Positions 1-8,730 of a DNA stretch of 30,090 bases are shown in pieces; the stretch's first letter is position 1; each line of letters starts with the position of its first letter. Below the pieces are notes generated by a model. It ran no database searches, had not been told where the DNA came from, and saw only the letters and a program-made list of their open reading frames with translations. The stretch lies in the NCBI GenBank assembly GCA_900542795.1, contig UQPD01000007.1, positions 1 to 30,090 on the forward strand. Direction: 5' to 3'. A program made the position numbers and the translations under genes. The stretch comes from an uncultured Prevotella sp. (GTDB lineage: Bacteria; Bacteroidota; Bacteroidia; Bacteroidales; Bacteroidaceae).

Positions 1-7
1 GAGACAG
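1..7 (+). other. Residual Nextera mosaic-end adapter (artefact)
   Basis: GAGACAG is the 3' end of the Tn5 mosaic end AGATGTGTATAAGAGACAG. Seven bases alone would be weak evidence, but the other contig end carries an unmistakable Nextera read-through, so this is probably trimmed adapter remnant. Genomic sequence starts at about base 8. Confidence 0.8.
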
Positions 8-153
8 ATTGCATGGAAATTATATCTCATCTATTCTATGGCAATTTATGACCTTAAACCATGTGTTGCTTTATAAAAGGGACACAAAAATATACCAAGT
101 TATTTTTTTAACCGTCACTATAAAGATTTTATACGGTGTGTTTTATAAAAAGA

Positions 154-194
154 AATTTGCACGCCACTCCCCAATAGGGTGTAGCGTGCAAATT
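154..194 (-). terminator. Terminator downstream of gdhA
   Basis: An 11-bp perfect stem, AATTTGCACGC (154-164) with GCGTGCAAATT (184-194). The loop contains a second small GC-rich pairing (CACTCC/GGGTG). On the minus strand the stem is followed by a T-rich stretch (TTTCTTTTTAT). It lies 45 bp beyond the gdhA stop codon. Bases 8-153 hold no gene that I can recognise. Confidence 0.8.
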
Positions 195-238
195 AGTAAA
201 AATATTACATCAAAAGAGTTTTTCTGTATAACCCTTTA

Positions 239-1573
239 TTATACAATGCCTTGTGCCATCATGGTTTTTGCCACTTTAAGGAAACCTGCAACATTGGCAC
301 CACGAACGTAGTTGATGTAGCCATCGGGTTGTGTGCCATACTTCACGCAGTTTTCGTGAATGTCCTTCATAATCATCTTAAGACGTTCGTCAACTTGTTC
401 GCGAGTCCAGCTAAGACGTTCAGAGTTTTGGCTCATCTCCAAACCTGAAACTGCTACGCCACCTGCATTTGCAGCCTTACCAGGAGCATAGAGCAAACCT
501 GCTTCTTGGAAAATCTTGATTGCCTCGGGTGTAGAGGGCATGTTAGCACCTTCGCTCACTGCAATAACACCATTAGCAACCAAAGCCTTTGCATCATTCT
601 CTTCAATTTCGTCTTGTGTGGCAGAGGGAAGTGCTATGTCGGCAACCTCGCCCCAAGGACGTGCGCCTTCAACATACTTTACGCCATATTTTTCGGCATA
701 TTCTTTGATACGTCCGCGCTTTTCGTTCTTAAGTTCCATAACGAATGCCAATTTCTCAGCATCAATGCCATCGGGGTCGTAGATGTAACCATTAGAGTCG
801 GAGAGAGTTACAGGGATTGCACCCAGTTCAATCAACTTCTCAACGGTGTACTGAGCTACATTGCCCGAACCGCTAACCAATACACGTTTGCCCTTAATGT
901 CGATGCCGCGTGTGGCAAGCATGCTTTCAAGGAAGTATACATTGCCATAACCTGTGGCTTCAGGACGAATAAGTGAACCGCCAAATTGCAAACCCTTGCC
1001 AGTGAGTACACCTACAAACTGGTGCGTAAGTTTCTTGTATTGACCAAAGAGGTAGCCCACCTCGCGACCACCTACGCCAATATCGCCTGCAGGAACGTCT
1101 TCATCGGGACCAATGTGACGATAAAGTTCGTTCATAAAAGCTTGGCAGAAACGCATTACTTCGCCATCGCTCTTGCCATGAGGGTTAAAGTCTGAACCAC
1201 CCTTAGCTCCACCCATAGGCAATGTGGTGAGGGCATTCTTAAAGGTTTGCTCGAAAGCAAGGAACTTCAAGACCGAGGGAGTTACGCTGGCGTGGAAACG
1301 AATACCACCTTTGTAAGGGCCAATGGCATTATTGTGTTGAACGCGATAACCCATGTTTGTTTGTACTTTGCCTTTATCGTCAACCCATGTTACGCGGAAA
1401 GAGATGATGCGGTCGGGGATGCACAAGCGTTCAATGAGATTGGCTTGTTCAAATTCGGGATGACGATTGTACTCTTCTTCAATTGTTCCGAGTACTTGGC
1501 TTACTGCCTGAATGTATTCAGGTTCGTTGGGAAAACGCTGCTTGAGGCGTTCTACTGTTTCTAATGCGTTCAT
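239..1573 (-). CDS. gdhA: NADP-specific glutamate dehydrogenase
   Basis: This cytosolic enzyme interconverts 2-oxoglutarate plus ammonia and L-glutamate, using NADPH for assimilation. The 444-aa length matches the hexameric GdhA family (E. coli about 447 aa). Visible landmarks are the substrate-binding stretch PMGGAKGGSDF with Lys124, the catalytic Asp164 in PAGDIGVGGREVG, and the Rossmann fold GSGNVAQ (235-241) followed by SDSNG (258-262), the arrangement typical of NADP enzymes. The ATG at 1573 aligns with the usual family N-terminus. A -7 element lies about 115 bp upstream and a strong hairpin terminator follows the stop, so it is probably transcribed alone. Nothing looks broken. NADP preference is inferred from the motif and from family habit. 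Confidence 0.97.
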   Translation of the reverse strand: MNALETVERLKQRFPNEPEYIQAVSQVLGTIEEEYNRHPEFEQANLIERLCIPDRIISFRVTWVDDKGKVQTNMGYRVQHNNAIGPYKGGIRFHASVTPSVLKFLAFEQTFKNALTTLPMGGAKGGSDFNPHGKSDGEVMRFCQAFMNELYRHIGPDEDVPAGDIGVGGREVGYLFGQYKKLTHQFVGVLTGKGLQFGGSLIRPEATGYGNVYFLESMLATRGIDIKGKRVLVSGSGNVAQYTVEKLIELGAIPVTLSDSNGYIYDPDGIDAEKLAFVMELKNEKRGRIKEYAEKYGVKYVEGARPWGEVADIALPSATQDEIEENDAKALVANGVIAVSEGANMPSTPEAIKIFQEAGLLYAPGKAANAGGVAVSGLEMSQNSERLSWTREQVDERLKMIMKDIHENCVKYGTQPDGYINYVRGANVAGFLKVAKTMMAQGIV

Positions 1574-1688
1574 TTTTTGTGTATATGTCGTTATGGTTTT
1601 TTGCTTAGCGTAAGCAACAGAGGCGTTTGTTGCTTGCTTTGAAAGGCAAAACGAACGTGTATTTGCGTTCTGTTTTTATTTTCGCCCG

Positions 1689-1696
1689 CAAAAGTA
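1689..1696 (-). promoter_or_regulatory. gdhA promoter, -7 element
   Basis: TACTTTTG on the minus strand matches the Bacteroidetes -7 consensus TAnnTTTG exactly. I do not see a convincing -33 TTTG at the expected 18-21 bp spacing. A start just downstream would give a leader of about 110 nt. Confidence 0.55.
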
Positions 1697-1882
1697 CAAA
1701 AAAATTTCTTTTTGCTACTTTATTCATAGAAAATTTGACAAAAATAATAAGATGAATATTGTGATAATTCAAAACAATATTTATTTGGCAACCTATGTTT
1801 GCAAAATAGTGGTTTTGGGGGTTATTCTCTTTCAGAGTTAATTGTCAATATTATATAGGTGTTCTCTCTCAATTTTTATCAG

Positions 1883-1927
1883 AAAAAGCAAGTTCGCTTT
1901 TTCTTTTCAAAAGCAAACTTGTTTTTT
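1883..1927 (-). terminator. Putative terminator downstream of hrpB
   Basis: AAAAAGCAAGTT (1883-1894) pairs with AACTTGTTTTTT (1916-1927), a 12-bp stem with one G-T wobble. It lies about 30 bp beyond the hrpB stop. The A/T-rich stem base doubles as the terminator tract. Confidence 0.55.
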
Positions 1928-1959
1928 AAAAAGGTCTTATATTTCCATTTCTAAAGAGT

Positions 1960-4491
1960 TTATTTTCTTTTAACTCCGCGTACAGCTTCTGCTTCAAGAG
2001 GGTTCTCGGGCCAATAATGTTTGGGGTAGCGTCGGCGGAGTTCTTTGCGTACTTCAAAATAGGTGCTTTGCCAAAAGCTACGTAAATCTTGTGTTAGTTG
2101 CACAGGTTTAAAACCTGGTGAGAGAAGTTCCATTAGTATGGGACGTTGGTTGTTATCAACACGTGGTGTATCTTCCATGCCAAAACATTCTTGTAACCGT
2201 ACACTTAGAACAGGAGCTTCACTGCCTTGTCGATAGTCTACTCGTATGCGACTACCTGTGGGAACTGTGATGTGTGTGGGTGCAAGACGGTCGATAAGCA
2301 TTTGTTGGTCATAGGGGAGGGAGTTCCAAATAGCTTCTGCAAGGTCGATGCGTTTTAGCTCGGCTGTAGTGGTAAGTGGACGTCCGTTTCGATTTAAATA
2401 CATGGGTAGCCATTTATTTGCCGTAGCCAATAGGTGTTCGGTAGATACGTTGGCGATTTCCATTTCGGGATGCCATTGTGCCACTTGTGTGATGCGTTTT
2501 TGCAAAGCTTGAACATTGTCGTTCCAAGTCAACATGCTTAGTCCGTATTTTTGAATAGCTTGGCAAATCACATCTGTTACAACATCTGCATCAAGTTGGG
2601 GTAGGGGGTGGCTGTCAAGAAGCAATACTCCTATGCGATGTTCACGTTGCGCAATGAGGCAGCCTTGCTTATTATCCCAAGCAAGGTTGTTGCGTGTACG
2701 AACAATGTTCTCGTTAAAATCGGTTGGTTGAATAGGTGCTGCTAAAAATATACGTCCATTTGTGCCCTTTGCAGCATGAAGTGATGCCACAACAATCCAC
2801 TTACACCCAGAAAGCCAATCAGACTGATTAAGCATAGCATTGGTCCCATCTGCCAGTCTGAAATGACCTATGCCATTGATTGCCATGCCTATGCGTTCGG
2901 GGTATGCTAAAGCTATCAGTTGTCCCACACATTCAGCAGCTACGTCTGTGTTATCTTCATGCGTGTGTATCATGCGGCAATACTCGTGGGCTATTTGAGC
3001 AATGCGGTTCCAACGTCCTAACTGCTTGTGGGCACGTGCTTGACGCAGTTTGGATATGCGAAGAGAAAGGTCTGCTCCAGCTGCTTCAATGTTTGCCATA
3101 GGGTCTTTTTCTTCGAGTATGGCTGCAATGTCGCAAGCTAAGGCTTGGGCTTTGTCAAGTTTTGTGCTCCCCAAAAGCATGCGTGCTACACGTGGGTGGC
3201 AAGGTAATTGTGCCATTTGTTTACCCAAGGGGGTGATTGTGTGGTTGGTATGGAGTGCTCCTAACTGTTCTAACAATAAAGTTGCCAAGCAAATAGCCTC
3301 AGTTGGCGGTGGGGTGAGCCATGGTAGTTGCATGATATTGCTTTCGCCAAAGGCTGCAATGTTGAGCACCATTTGCGATAAATCAGCTTCAAAAATCTCG
3401 GGCATTCGCAACAAAGACATGCGGTGTTCGGTGTTGCGTGTCCATAATCGGTAGCAAATGCCTTCAGCCACACGTCCAGCACGTCCGCTTCGTTGTGTAG
3501 CCATGTCCATGCTGATGCGAACGGTTTCAAGACGACTTAGCTCTGTACGAGGGTCGAATACTAATTTTCGGTATAAACCAGCGTCTACTACTATCCTTAC
3601 GCCCTCAATGGTGAGCGAGGTTTCTGCAATAGGGGTTGCCAATACAACTTTGCGTTGTCCTGGAGCTGAAGGGGCAATAGCTTGACGTTGACGTTCGGGC
3701 GATAGATTTCCGTAAAGTGGATATACAAAGATTTCCTCGTCTGACAAATTGTTAAGTAACTCTGCGCAACGCTCTATATCGGTTTGTCCAGGCAAAAAGG
3801 CTAAAACATCGCCTTGATCATTTCGTATGGCTTGCCGAATGGCGCGAGCCACAACTTGGGCGCAGTCTTGCACAGCAAAGTCTTCAGTTGCGTGTATTAC
3901 CTTAACGGGAAACATGCGTCCTTCGCTTTCAATGAGTGGAGCATTTAGCATTTGGCAAATGGGGGTAGCATCGATAGTTGCAGACATGAGCACCAAACGT
4001 AAGTCGGGACGAATTATTTGTTGTGATTGTCGTGTTAGTGCTAAAGCAAGGTCGGTGTTGAGGCTGCGTTCGTGAAATTCATCGAACACCACAATATTTA
4101 CTCCATCAAGTGTGGCATCGTCTACCAACATTCGTGTGAGTATTCCTTCTGTGAGAACTTCTATCCGTGTGTGGACAGATGTGCGACTTTCAAAACGTAC
4201 GCGATAACCTATGGTTTGTCCAACTTCCTCACCAATCATTTGTGCCATGCGTTCTGCAATTTGGCGTGCTGCAAGGCGTCGAGGTTCGAGCATTAAGATT
4301 TTTCCTTTATCTTTGGGTAATGCTTGTAACAGGGTGAGAGGCAATAAGGTAGATTTGCCCGCTCCAGGAGGGGCTGTTACTACTACAGTTTCGTGTTTCT
4401 TAACAGCCTCATTAAGTTTATGGGCAATTTGTGCAGCGGGTAATGTTTGAGCGTAGTCCTTAATATGTTTATTTATAGTGTCGGTGGTCAT
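1960..4491 (-). CDS. hrpB: ATP-dependent RNA helicase HrpB (DEAH family)
   Basis: A DEAH/RHA-family NTP-dependent helicase; the cellular role of HrpB is poorly defined. In the 843-aa reading: Walker A with GAGKS (about 42-48), DEFH (137-140), SAT (170-172) and QRSGRAGR (333-340). These are followed by the helicase-associated domain and the HrpB-specific C-terminal region, which ends near RRRYPKHYWPENP. Length is normal for HrpB. A longer frame begins with TTG at 4515, but that codon lies inside a perfect promoter -7 element (4513-4520). The ATG at 4491 is therefore the credible start. The gene is divergent from the EamA transporter and probably monocistronic. Confidence 0.95.
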   Translation of the reverse strand: MTTDTINKHIKDYAQTLPAAQIAHKLNEAVKKHETVVVTAPPGAGKSTLLPLTLLQALPKDKGKILMLEPRRLAARQIAERMAQMIGEEVGQTIGYRVRFESRTSVHTRIEVLTEGILTRMLVDDATLDGVNIVVFDEFHERSLNTDLALALTRQSQQIIRPDLRLVLMSATIDATPICQMLNAPLIESEGRMFPVKVIHATEDFAVQDCAQVVARAIRQAIRNDQGDVLAFLPGQTDIERCAELLNNLSDEEIFVYPLYGNLSPERQRQAIAPSAPGQRKVVLATPIAETSLTIEGVRIVVDAGLYRKLVFDPRTELSRLETVRISMDMATQRSGRAGRVAEGICYRLWTRNTEHRMSLLRMPEIFEADLSQMVLNIAAFGESNIMQLPWLTPPPTEAICLATLLLEQLGALHTNHTITPLGKQMAQLPCHPRVARMLLGSTKLDKAQALACDIAAILEEKDPMANIEAAGADLSLRISKLRQARAHKQLGRWNRIAQIAHEYCRMIHTHEDNTDVAAECVGQLIALAYPERIGMAINGIGHFRLADGTNAMLNQSDWLSGCKWIVVASLHAAKGTNGRIFLAAPIQPTDFNENIVRTRNNLAWDNKQGCLIAQREHRIGVLLLDSHPLPQLDADVVTDVICQAIQKYGLSMLTWNDNVQALQKRITQVAQWHPEMEIANVSTEHLLATANKWLPMYLNRNGRPLTTTAELKRIDLAEAIWNSLPYDQQMLIDRLAPTHITVPTGSRIRVDYRQGSEAPVLSVRLQECFGMEDTPRVDNNQRPILMELLSPGFKPVQLTQDLRSFWQSTYFEVRKELRRRYPKHYWPENPLEAEAVRGVKRK

Positions 4492-4512
4492 AGAAGTTAT
4501 GAATAGTTTGTG

Positions 4513-4543
4513 CAAAAGTACAGAGAAATGTATGGGTGGACAA
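4513..4543 (-). promoter_or_regulatory. hrpB promoter
   Basis: On the minus strand a TTG-type -33 element (ATTG, about 4541-4544) is followed after about 20 bp by a perfect -7 TACTTTTG (4513-4520). Transcription would start near 4506, 15 nt upstream of the ATG at 4491, which rules out the TTG codon at 4515 as a start. Confidence 0.7.
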
Positions 4544-4678
4544 TAAGAATGTGCTTTTTTGAAATTGTTAGGTGCTACAAACTATTGCATGAGGTGCATA
4601 TTGCAATGTCAAAACTTAAATTCTAAATTAGAGGAAAACTTATAGGTCTTTTTAGAACTATATATTGTAAATAAGCTG

Positions 4679-4686
4679 TAACTTTG
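4679..4686 (+). promoter_or_regulatory. -7 element of the EamA transporter gene
   Basis: TAACTTTG matches TAnnTTTG exactly and lies 34 bp upstream of the ATG at 4721. No clear TTTG is present at the -33 position. Confidence 0.5.
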
Positions 4687-4720
4687 TAAATCGTAAGACG
4701 GATATAAAAACTAAACTATT

Positions 4721-5665
4721 ATGCAAACATCGTTGAAAGGGCACTTATCAATGTTAGGTGCCAATTGTATGTGGGGGTTGATGTCGCCCATCTCTAAGTT
4801 TGTTATGATGGCAGGCGTTGTGTCGCCCTTAGTGGTGACTGACATGCGCATAACTGGAGCCATGATTTTGTTTTGGGTGGCTTCTTTTTTTCAAAAACCT
4901 GAACATGTTGGACATAAAGATTTAGCACGCTTGTTTGGAGCGGCACTACTGGGTATTGTGCTTAATCAAGGATGTTTTATATTTGGTGTAAGTCTTAGTT
5001 CGCCAGGCGATGCTTCTATTATCACGACCAGTATGCCCTTGTGGGCTATGTTGTTAGCAGCGTTCATATTGAAAGAACCTATTACGGGAAAGAAGGTGTT
5101 GGGTATTGCTGCAGGAGCTTGTGGTGCTTTAATGCTGATAATGGGTAGTGGGTCGCATGTAAAGAATATGGCTTCTGCGGGTGGTGATTATGCCATTTGG
5201 GGTGACTTGCTGGTGCTCTCAGCACAATTCTGTTATGCTCTTTACATAGTGGTGTATAAGGATTTTGTAAATAAATATTCGCTTATTACAATAATGAAGT
5301 GGATGTTTACTTATGCCTTTATTTGTGTAATACCTTTCTCTGCGGGCGACTTGATGCAGACTGTATGGAGTCATTTGTCTTGGACTGAAATTATGGGTCT
5401 AACTTACATTGTGGTTTGTGCAACTTTTCTAAGTTATATGTTCATTGTGGTGGGGCAAAAGATTCTTCGTCCCACGGTAGCTGGTATGTATAATTACGTG
5501 CAACCTTTGGTGGCTTGCATTGTTGCCGTGATTTGGGGAATGGATACTTTTAATTGGATTAAAGCTGTGGCTATTGTGCTTATATTTAGTGGCGTATACC
5601 TTGTAACGGCAAGTAGGTCGCGCCAAGAAGTGGAGCATTATGAGGCAGAGCAAACCAAACAATAA
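4721..5665 (+). CDS. EamA/DMT-family transporter
   Basis: A 314-aa integral inner-membrane protein of the drug/metabolite transporter superfamily. It appears to contain two EamA repeats, roughly residues 9-140 and 160-300, giving about ten membrane helices. Supporting stretches include the early MWGLMSPISK segment, the helix with PGDASIITTSMPLWAMLLA, and the repeat-2 end with RPTVAGMYNYVQPLVACIVAVIWG. The charged C-terminal tail (SRSRQEVEHYEAEQTKQ) is expected to be cytosolic. Substrates in this superfamily range from amino acids to nucleotide sugars and cannot be predicted here. It is preceded by a -7 element, convergent with cydB, and separated from it by a strong bidirectional hairpin, so it is a single-gene unit. 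Confidence 0.9.
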   Translation: MQTSLKGHLSMLGANCMWGLMSPISKFVMMAGVVSPLVVTDMRITGAMILFWVASFFQKPEHVGHKDLARLFGAALLGIVLNQGCFIFGVSLSSPGDASIITTSMPLWAMLLAAFILKEPITGKKVLGIAAGACGALMLIMGSGSHVKNMASAGGDYAIWGDLLVLSAQFCYALYIVVYKDFVNKYSLITIMKWMFTYAFICVIPFSAGDLMQTVWSHLSWTEIMGLTYIVVCATFLSYMFIVVGQKILRPTVAGMYNYVQPLVACIVAVIWGMDTFNWIKAVAIVLIFSGVYLVTASRSRQEVEHYEAEQTKQ

Positions 5666-5671
5666 TAAGAA

Positions 5672-5713
5672 GAATATAGGCAATGATTCTCTAAAAAATC
5701 ATTGCCTATATTC
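5672..5713. terminator. Bidirectional terminator, EamA gene / cydB
   Basis: A perfect 17-bp stem, GAATATAGGCAATGATT (5672-5688) with its complement at 5697-5713, and an 8-nt loop. It lies between two convergent genes, 6 bp after the EamA stop codon and 24 bp before the cydB stop. The flanking T-runs are short, so it works by strong pairing if it is a terminator. Confidence 0.8.
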
Positions 5714-5737
5714 TTTAATAAGGTGTAGGGGGATAAG

Positions 5738-6856
5738 TTAATCACGTTCTATAGCTCGCCACACATACGCAATGTATGCCAGTACAAAAGGTATTAGCAA
5801 ACTTACAAGTGCCATGGTGCGTAAGGTAAATTCGCTTGAGCAGCTGTTGGCAAGACAAAGTGACGATTGTGGAGATGTGAGAGAGGGGTAGAACGCTGTG
5901 TCGTTGAGTCCTGCAATTAGCAATAATGCCCAAACAGCTAAAACTGTGCCAATGGCAACGGGCCAAATGCCTTGGGTGTAAGCAGATTGTAGCAGGGTTC
6001 GTGTGATGCCATAAAGCACACTTATAACTCCCAATACAAACAATGCTGTGACTAATGGTAGTGTAAGGAAGTTGTGAAGGTATTTGTAACTTTCAGCCAC
6101 AAACATTTGCTTATCGCTTTGATAGGTTAGTCCGTTAAGCGTGAGCAAATATATTGTAAATGCAACAAAGAATAGAACAAAGGGAACCGCATCGCGCCAC
6201 ACCTGCTGGCGTAAGCGTGGCGTTATGGTGTTATCGTGCAAACGGCAAAGCAGATAGAGTGTTCCTAAAATGCGAGCTAAAAAGAATATGGCTAAGCCTA
6301 AAACCCAATTCCAGGGTTGTGCTAATGCTTCAAGTCCGTGCCATGCACTGTTCCATTGACTGATAATGGGAGATGTTAAAGTTGTGTTAGTCTCAGCCAA
6401 GGCATTGTGGCTGATGCTAAAAGCAGAACCTGTGAAGAATGTGGCAACAGCAGCACCTAACACAAAAGGACCTACAAAACCATTGAACACCAAAAAAGCT
6501 TGATATGTTTTGGTGCCAAATAGGTTATTGGGCTTGTCTTGGTATTCATAAGCTACGGCTTGTAGCACAAAACTTACCAAAATAAGCATCCATACCCAAT
6601 AAGCTCCACCAAAACTGGTGCTATAGAATAGTGGAAAAGATGCAAAGAAGGCTCCGCCAAACGTAACTAAAGTAGTGAACGTAAGTTCCCATTTGCGTCC
6701 TGTGGTGCGCACAATGAGTTGGCGTTCGTTAGCATCTTTTCCTAAGGTGAAAATTAAAGAATTGGCTCCTTGTACAAACATGAGGAATACAAGCAGAGCA
6801 CCCAAGAGGGTTACGAGTACCCACCAATATTGTTGTAAAAATGTGTATGTAATCAT
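5738..6856 (-). CDS. cydB: Cytochrome bd ubiquinol oxidase subunit II
   Basis: Subunit II of the high-affinity terminal oxidase that reduces O2 to water at the inner membrane. At 372 aa it is close to the usual CydB length (about 340-380). The N-terminal helix and the following GANSLIF stretch, the GRKWELTFTTLVTFGGAFFASFP segment (a longer form of the usual CydB N-terminal region) and the block FNGFVGPFVLGAAVATFFTGSAF all fit CydB. About eight to nine membrane helices are visible. Its ATG overlaps the cydA TGA by 3 bases (ATGA), implying translational coupling. It is the last gene of the DUF4492-cydA-cydB operon and ends at the shared hairpin terminator. Confidence 0.95.
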   Translation of the reverse strand: MITYTFLQQYWWVLVTLLGALLVFLMFVQGANSLIFTLGKDANERQLIVRTTGRKWELTFTTLVTFGGAFFASFPLFYSTSFGGAYWVWMLILVSFVLQAVAYEYQDKPNNLFGTKTYQAFLVFNGFVGPFVLGAAVATFFTGSAFSISHNALAETNTTLTSPIISQWNSAWHGLEALAQPWNWVLGLAIFFLARILGTLYLLCRLHDNTITPRLRQQVWRDAVPFVLFFVAFTIYLLTLNGLTYQSDKQMFVAESYKYLHNFLTLPLVTALFVLGVISVLYGITRTLLQSAYTQGIWPVAIGTVLAVWALLLIAGLNDTAFYPSLTSPQSSLCLANSCSSEFTLRTMALVSLLIPFVLAYIAYVWRAIERD

Positions 6857-8364
6857 GGCTTAGAAATTTCATTCTGTTTGTAACTTGAAATAGCTTTACA
6901 CATAATGCGTACCTCGGCAATGAGTAGCAGTGTGAATAGTACTAAGAATAGGAAGAATGTTACCATCACGTTGGTAGCAGATAGTTGTGATACGGCTACG
7001 CCTACGGGTAACAAGTCTTGTATTGCCCAGGGTTGACGTCCCACTTCGGCAACTATCCAACCAGCTTGTCCTGCCACATAAACCATAGGAATGGCTGCAA
7101 CGCCAAGTGCTAAAAGCCAACGTTGGTTGTGTAACTTTTGTTTGTATGCCATCCAGCCTAACACAATGAGTAGGGCAAAGAGAAATGAACCAAAACCTAC
7201 CATAAGTCGGAACGACCAATACACTAAATCAATGGGTGGTACAAGTTGTTCTTTGTTCTGTAGGTAGCCATACCCCATGTAAGTTTGATGGTGATTGAGT
7301 GTGTCGAGTGCTGCTTGAGCGGCTTGAGGGTTTGTCTTGCGTAATTGACGGTATTGTCCAAAGGCTAGAATTGCTTTTTTGCCGCGATTGATTTTTTCTT
7401 CGGCTGAAGGCGATTGGGTGCCATTGGGTAGTGTATAGCCATTTAGCAAATCTTGAATACCTGGTACATAGCCTTCAGGGTCGTGGGTTGCAAGAATCGA
7501 AAGAGCTTTGGGAACCTCAATACCTGGCACAATGCTAAATGGTGCGCCTGTTCCACCTTGTTGCAAACCTTCGGCTGCTGCCAACTTCATAGGTTGTTCG
7601 CGTGCCATTGTTACACCGCTTTGGTCACCTGTGCCCATTACTACCAATGTGGCAATAATGCCTGCGATGCTTGCCACCTTAATAGAGCGTAATGATAAAT
7701 CAGTATTTCGCTTTTTGAGTAAGAACCAACAGCTAACACCTAACACAAATACGGCACCAGTCATCCAACCGCTCGATATGGTATGAAAAAACTTTACGAT
7801 AGCCGTGGGGGAGAAAGCCACTGCTGTAAAGTCTGTCATTTCGTTGCGTACGGTGTCTGGATTGAAAGTCATGCCTACAGGGTGTTGCATCCAAGCATTG
7901 GCCACCAAAATCCACCAAGCAGAGATGGTAGCTCCTAATCCTGTGAGCCAAGTAGAGGCTAAATGGAAGCCTCTACTCACTTTGTTCCAACCAAAGAACA
8001 TTACAGCAATAAAGGTAGCTTCCATAAAAAAAGCCACAATACCTTCAATGGCAAGCGGTGCACCAAAAATGTCGCCTACAAACCATGAGTAGTTGCTCCA
8101 GTTTGTGCCAAATTCAAATTCAAGGATAAGACCAGTAGCTACACCAATGGCAAAGTTAATGCCGAAGAGTTTCATCCAAAATTGAGTGGCTTGTTTCCAC
8201 CGCTCATCCTTTTTTACGTAATACAGGGTTTCCATAATGCCCACAATAAGCGCCAAGCCAAGTGTGAGCGGCACAAACAGCCAATGGTAGCAAGCTGTGA
8301 GTGCAAACTGTGCTCGCGACCAATCTATAGTGCAAGCATCAAATGCTGTTAGTAATGTAGACAT
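6853..8364 (-). CDS. cydA: Cytochrome bd ubiquinol oxidase subunit I
   Basis: The haem-bearing, quinol-oxidising subunit of cytochrome bd. In 503 aa the expected ligands are present: His27 (YHWLFVP), His194 (FFHTISSGW) and Met388 (FRLMVGFG). The conserved acidic pair is Glu107 and Glu115 (EGIVAFFMEATF). The Q-loop residues Lys260 and Glu265 (QPMKLAAAEG) and the GRQPWAIQDLLP motif are also intact. The C-terminal half carries a moderate insert (about 280-365) between the Q-loop start and the Met helix. The gene starts 11 bp after the DUF4492 stop and overlaps cydB. The enzyme probably gives a gut or oral anaerobe O2 scavenging and microaerobic respiration. Confidence 0.97.
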   Translation of the reverse strand: MSTLLTAFDACTIDWSRAQFALTACYHWLFVPLTLGLALIVGIMETLYYVKKDERWKQATQFWMKLFGINFAIGVATGLILEFEFGTNWSNYSWFVGDIFGAPLAIEGIVAFFMEATFIAVMFFGWNKVSRGFHLASTWLTGLGATISAWWILVANAWMQHPVGMTFNPDTVRNEMTDFTAVAFSPTAIVKFFHTISSGWMTGAVFVLGVSCWFLLKKRNTDLSLRSIKVASIAGIIATLVVMGTGDQSGVTMAREQPMKLAAAEGLQQGGTGAPFSIVPGIEVPKALSILATHDPEGYVPGIQDLLNGYTLPNGTQSPSAEEKINRGKKAILAFGQYRQLRKTNPQAAQAALDTLNHHQTYMGYGYLQNKEQLVPPIDLVYWSFRLMVGFGSFLFALLIVLGWMAYKQKLHNQRWLLALGVAAIPMVYVAGQAGWIVAEVGRQPWAIQDLLPVGVAVSQLSATNVMVTFFLFLVLFTLLLIAEVRIMCKAISSYKQNEISKP

Positions 8365-8375
8365 ATATTATATAT

Positions 8376-8591
8376 TTAAGGAGTTGTTTCTAAGTTTTGT
8401 CCCACCCTTTCGCTCTTTTCTTCATTGTTGAGACCACTTAAAATGGGCTTGAAGAAAAACATGCGTAACACAACGAAGATGACAAACAACTTGAGTAAAA
8501 TAATCACCCAAAGTGTTCGTCCCCAAGTCATCTGTTTGAATCCGTCGCGGTAGAACCGCCACACATCTATTATTCTAAATGTTATTTTCAT
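8376..8591 (-). CDS. DUF4492 small membrane protein of the cyd operon
   Basis: A 71-aa protein that I recognise as the DUF4492 family, typically found directly ahead of cydA in Bacteroidetes. It has a basic/aromatic N-terminus (FYRDGFKQMTWGRTLW) and one strong membrane helix (about VIILLKLFVIFVVLRMFFF), followed by a polar tail. It may be a small accessory subunit of the bd oxidase, like CydX or CydH in other bacteria; this is inference from position and size. The ATG at 8591 gives the usual family N-terminus. An in-frame ATG at 8624 would add 11 residues but lies upstream of a -7 element. The start is the least certain part. Confidence 0.8.
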   Translation of the reverse strand: MKITFRIIDVWRFYRDGFKQMTWGRTLWVIILLKLFVIFVVLRMFFFKPILSGLNNEEKSERVGQNLETTP

Positions 8592-8596
8592 GTCGG

Positions 8597-8604
8597 CAAA
8601 TATA
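8597..8604 (-). promoter_or_regulatory. cyd operon -7 element
   Basis: TATATTTG on the minus strand fits TAnnTTTG. A TTTG at 8627-8630 lies 22 bp upstream, slightly long for the -33 element. Transcription would start almost at the ATG at 8591 (near-leaderless), so either the start codon or the promoter may be elsewhere. Confidence 0.4.
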
Positions 8605-8730
8605 AATATTATCTCTGTAATCATTACAAATAAATAATGCTTTTATTTATCAAATGTGTTGTAGAACATAAAAAGTTGGATTATGTATTTTATGGTTTCA
8701 GTCTTTTAAGATGATTTTTTTAGTTTATCG

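Larger units (their letters stand above)
1574..1959. other. 386-bp gdhA/hrpB intergenic region
   Basis: It holds the gdhA leader and -7 element at the left and the hrpB terminator at the right. The AT-rich middle (about 1700-1880) has no ORF, repeat or RNA that I can recognise. Confidence 0.7.

Noticed and set aside
9..311. 100-aa plus-strand ORF at the left end
   Set aside because: It crosses the gdhA terminator and the gdhA coding end; a shadow frame.
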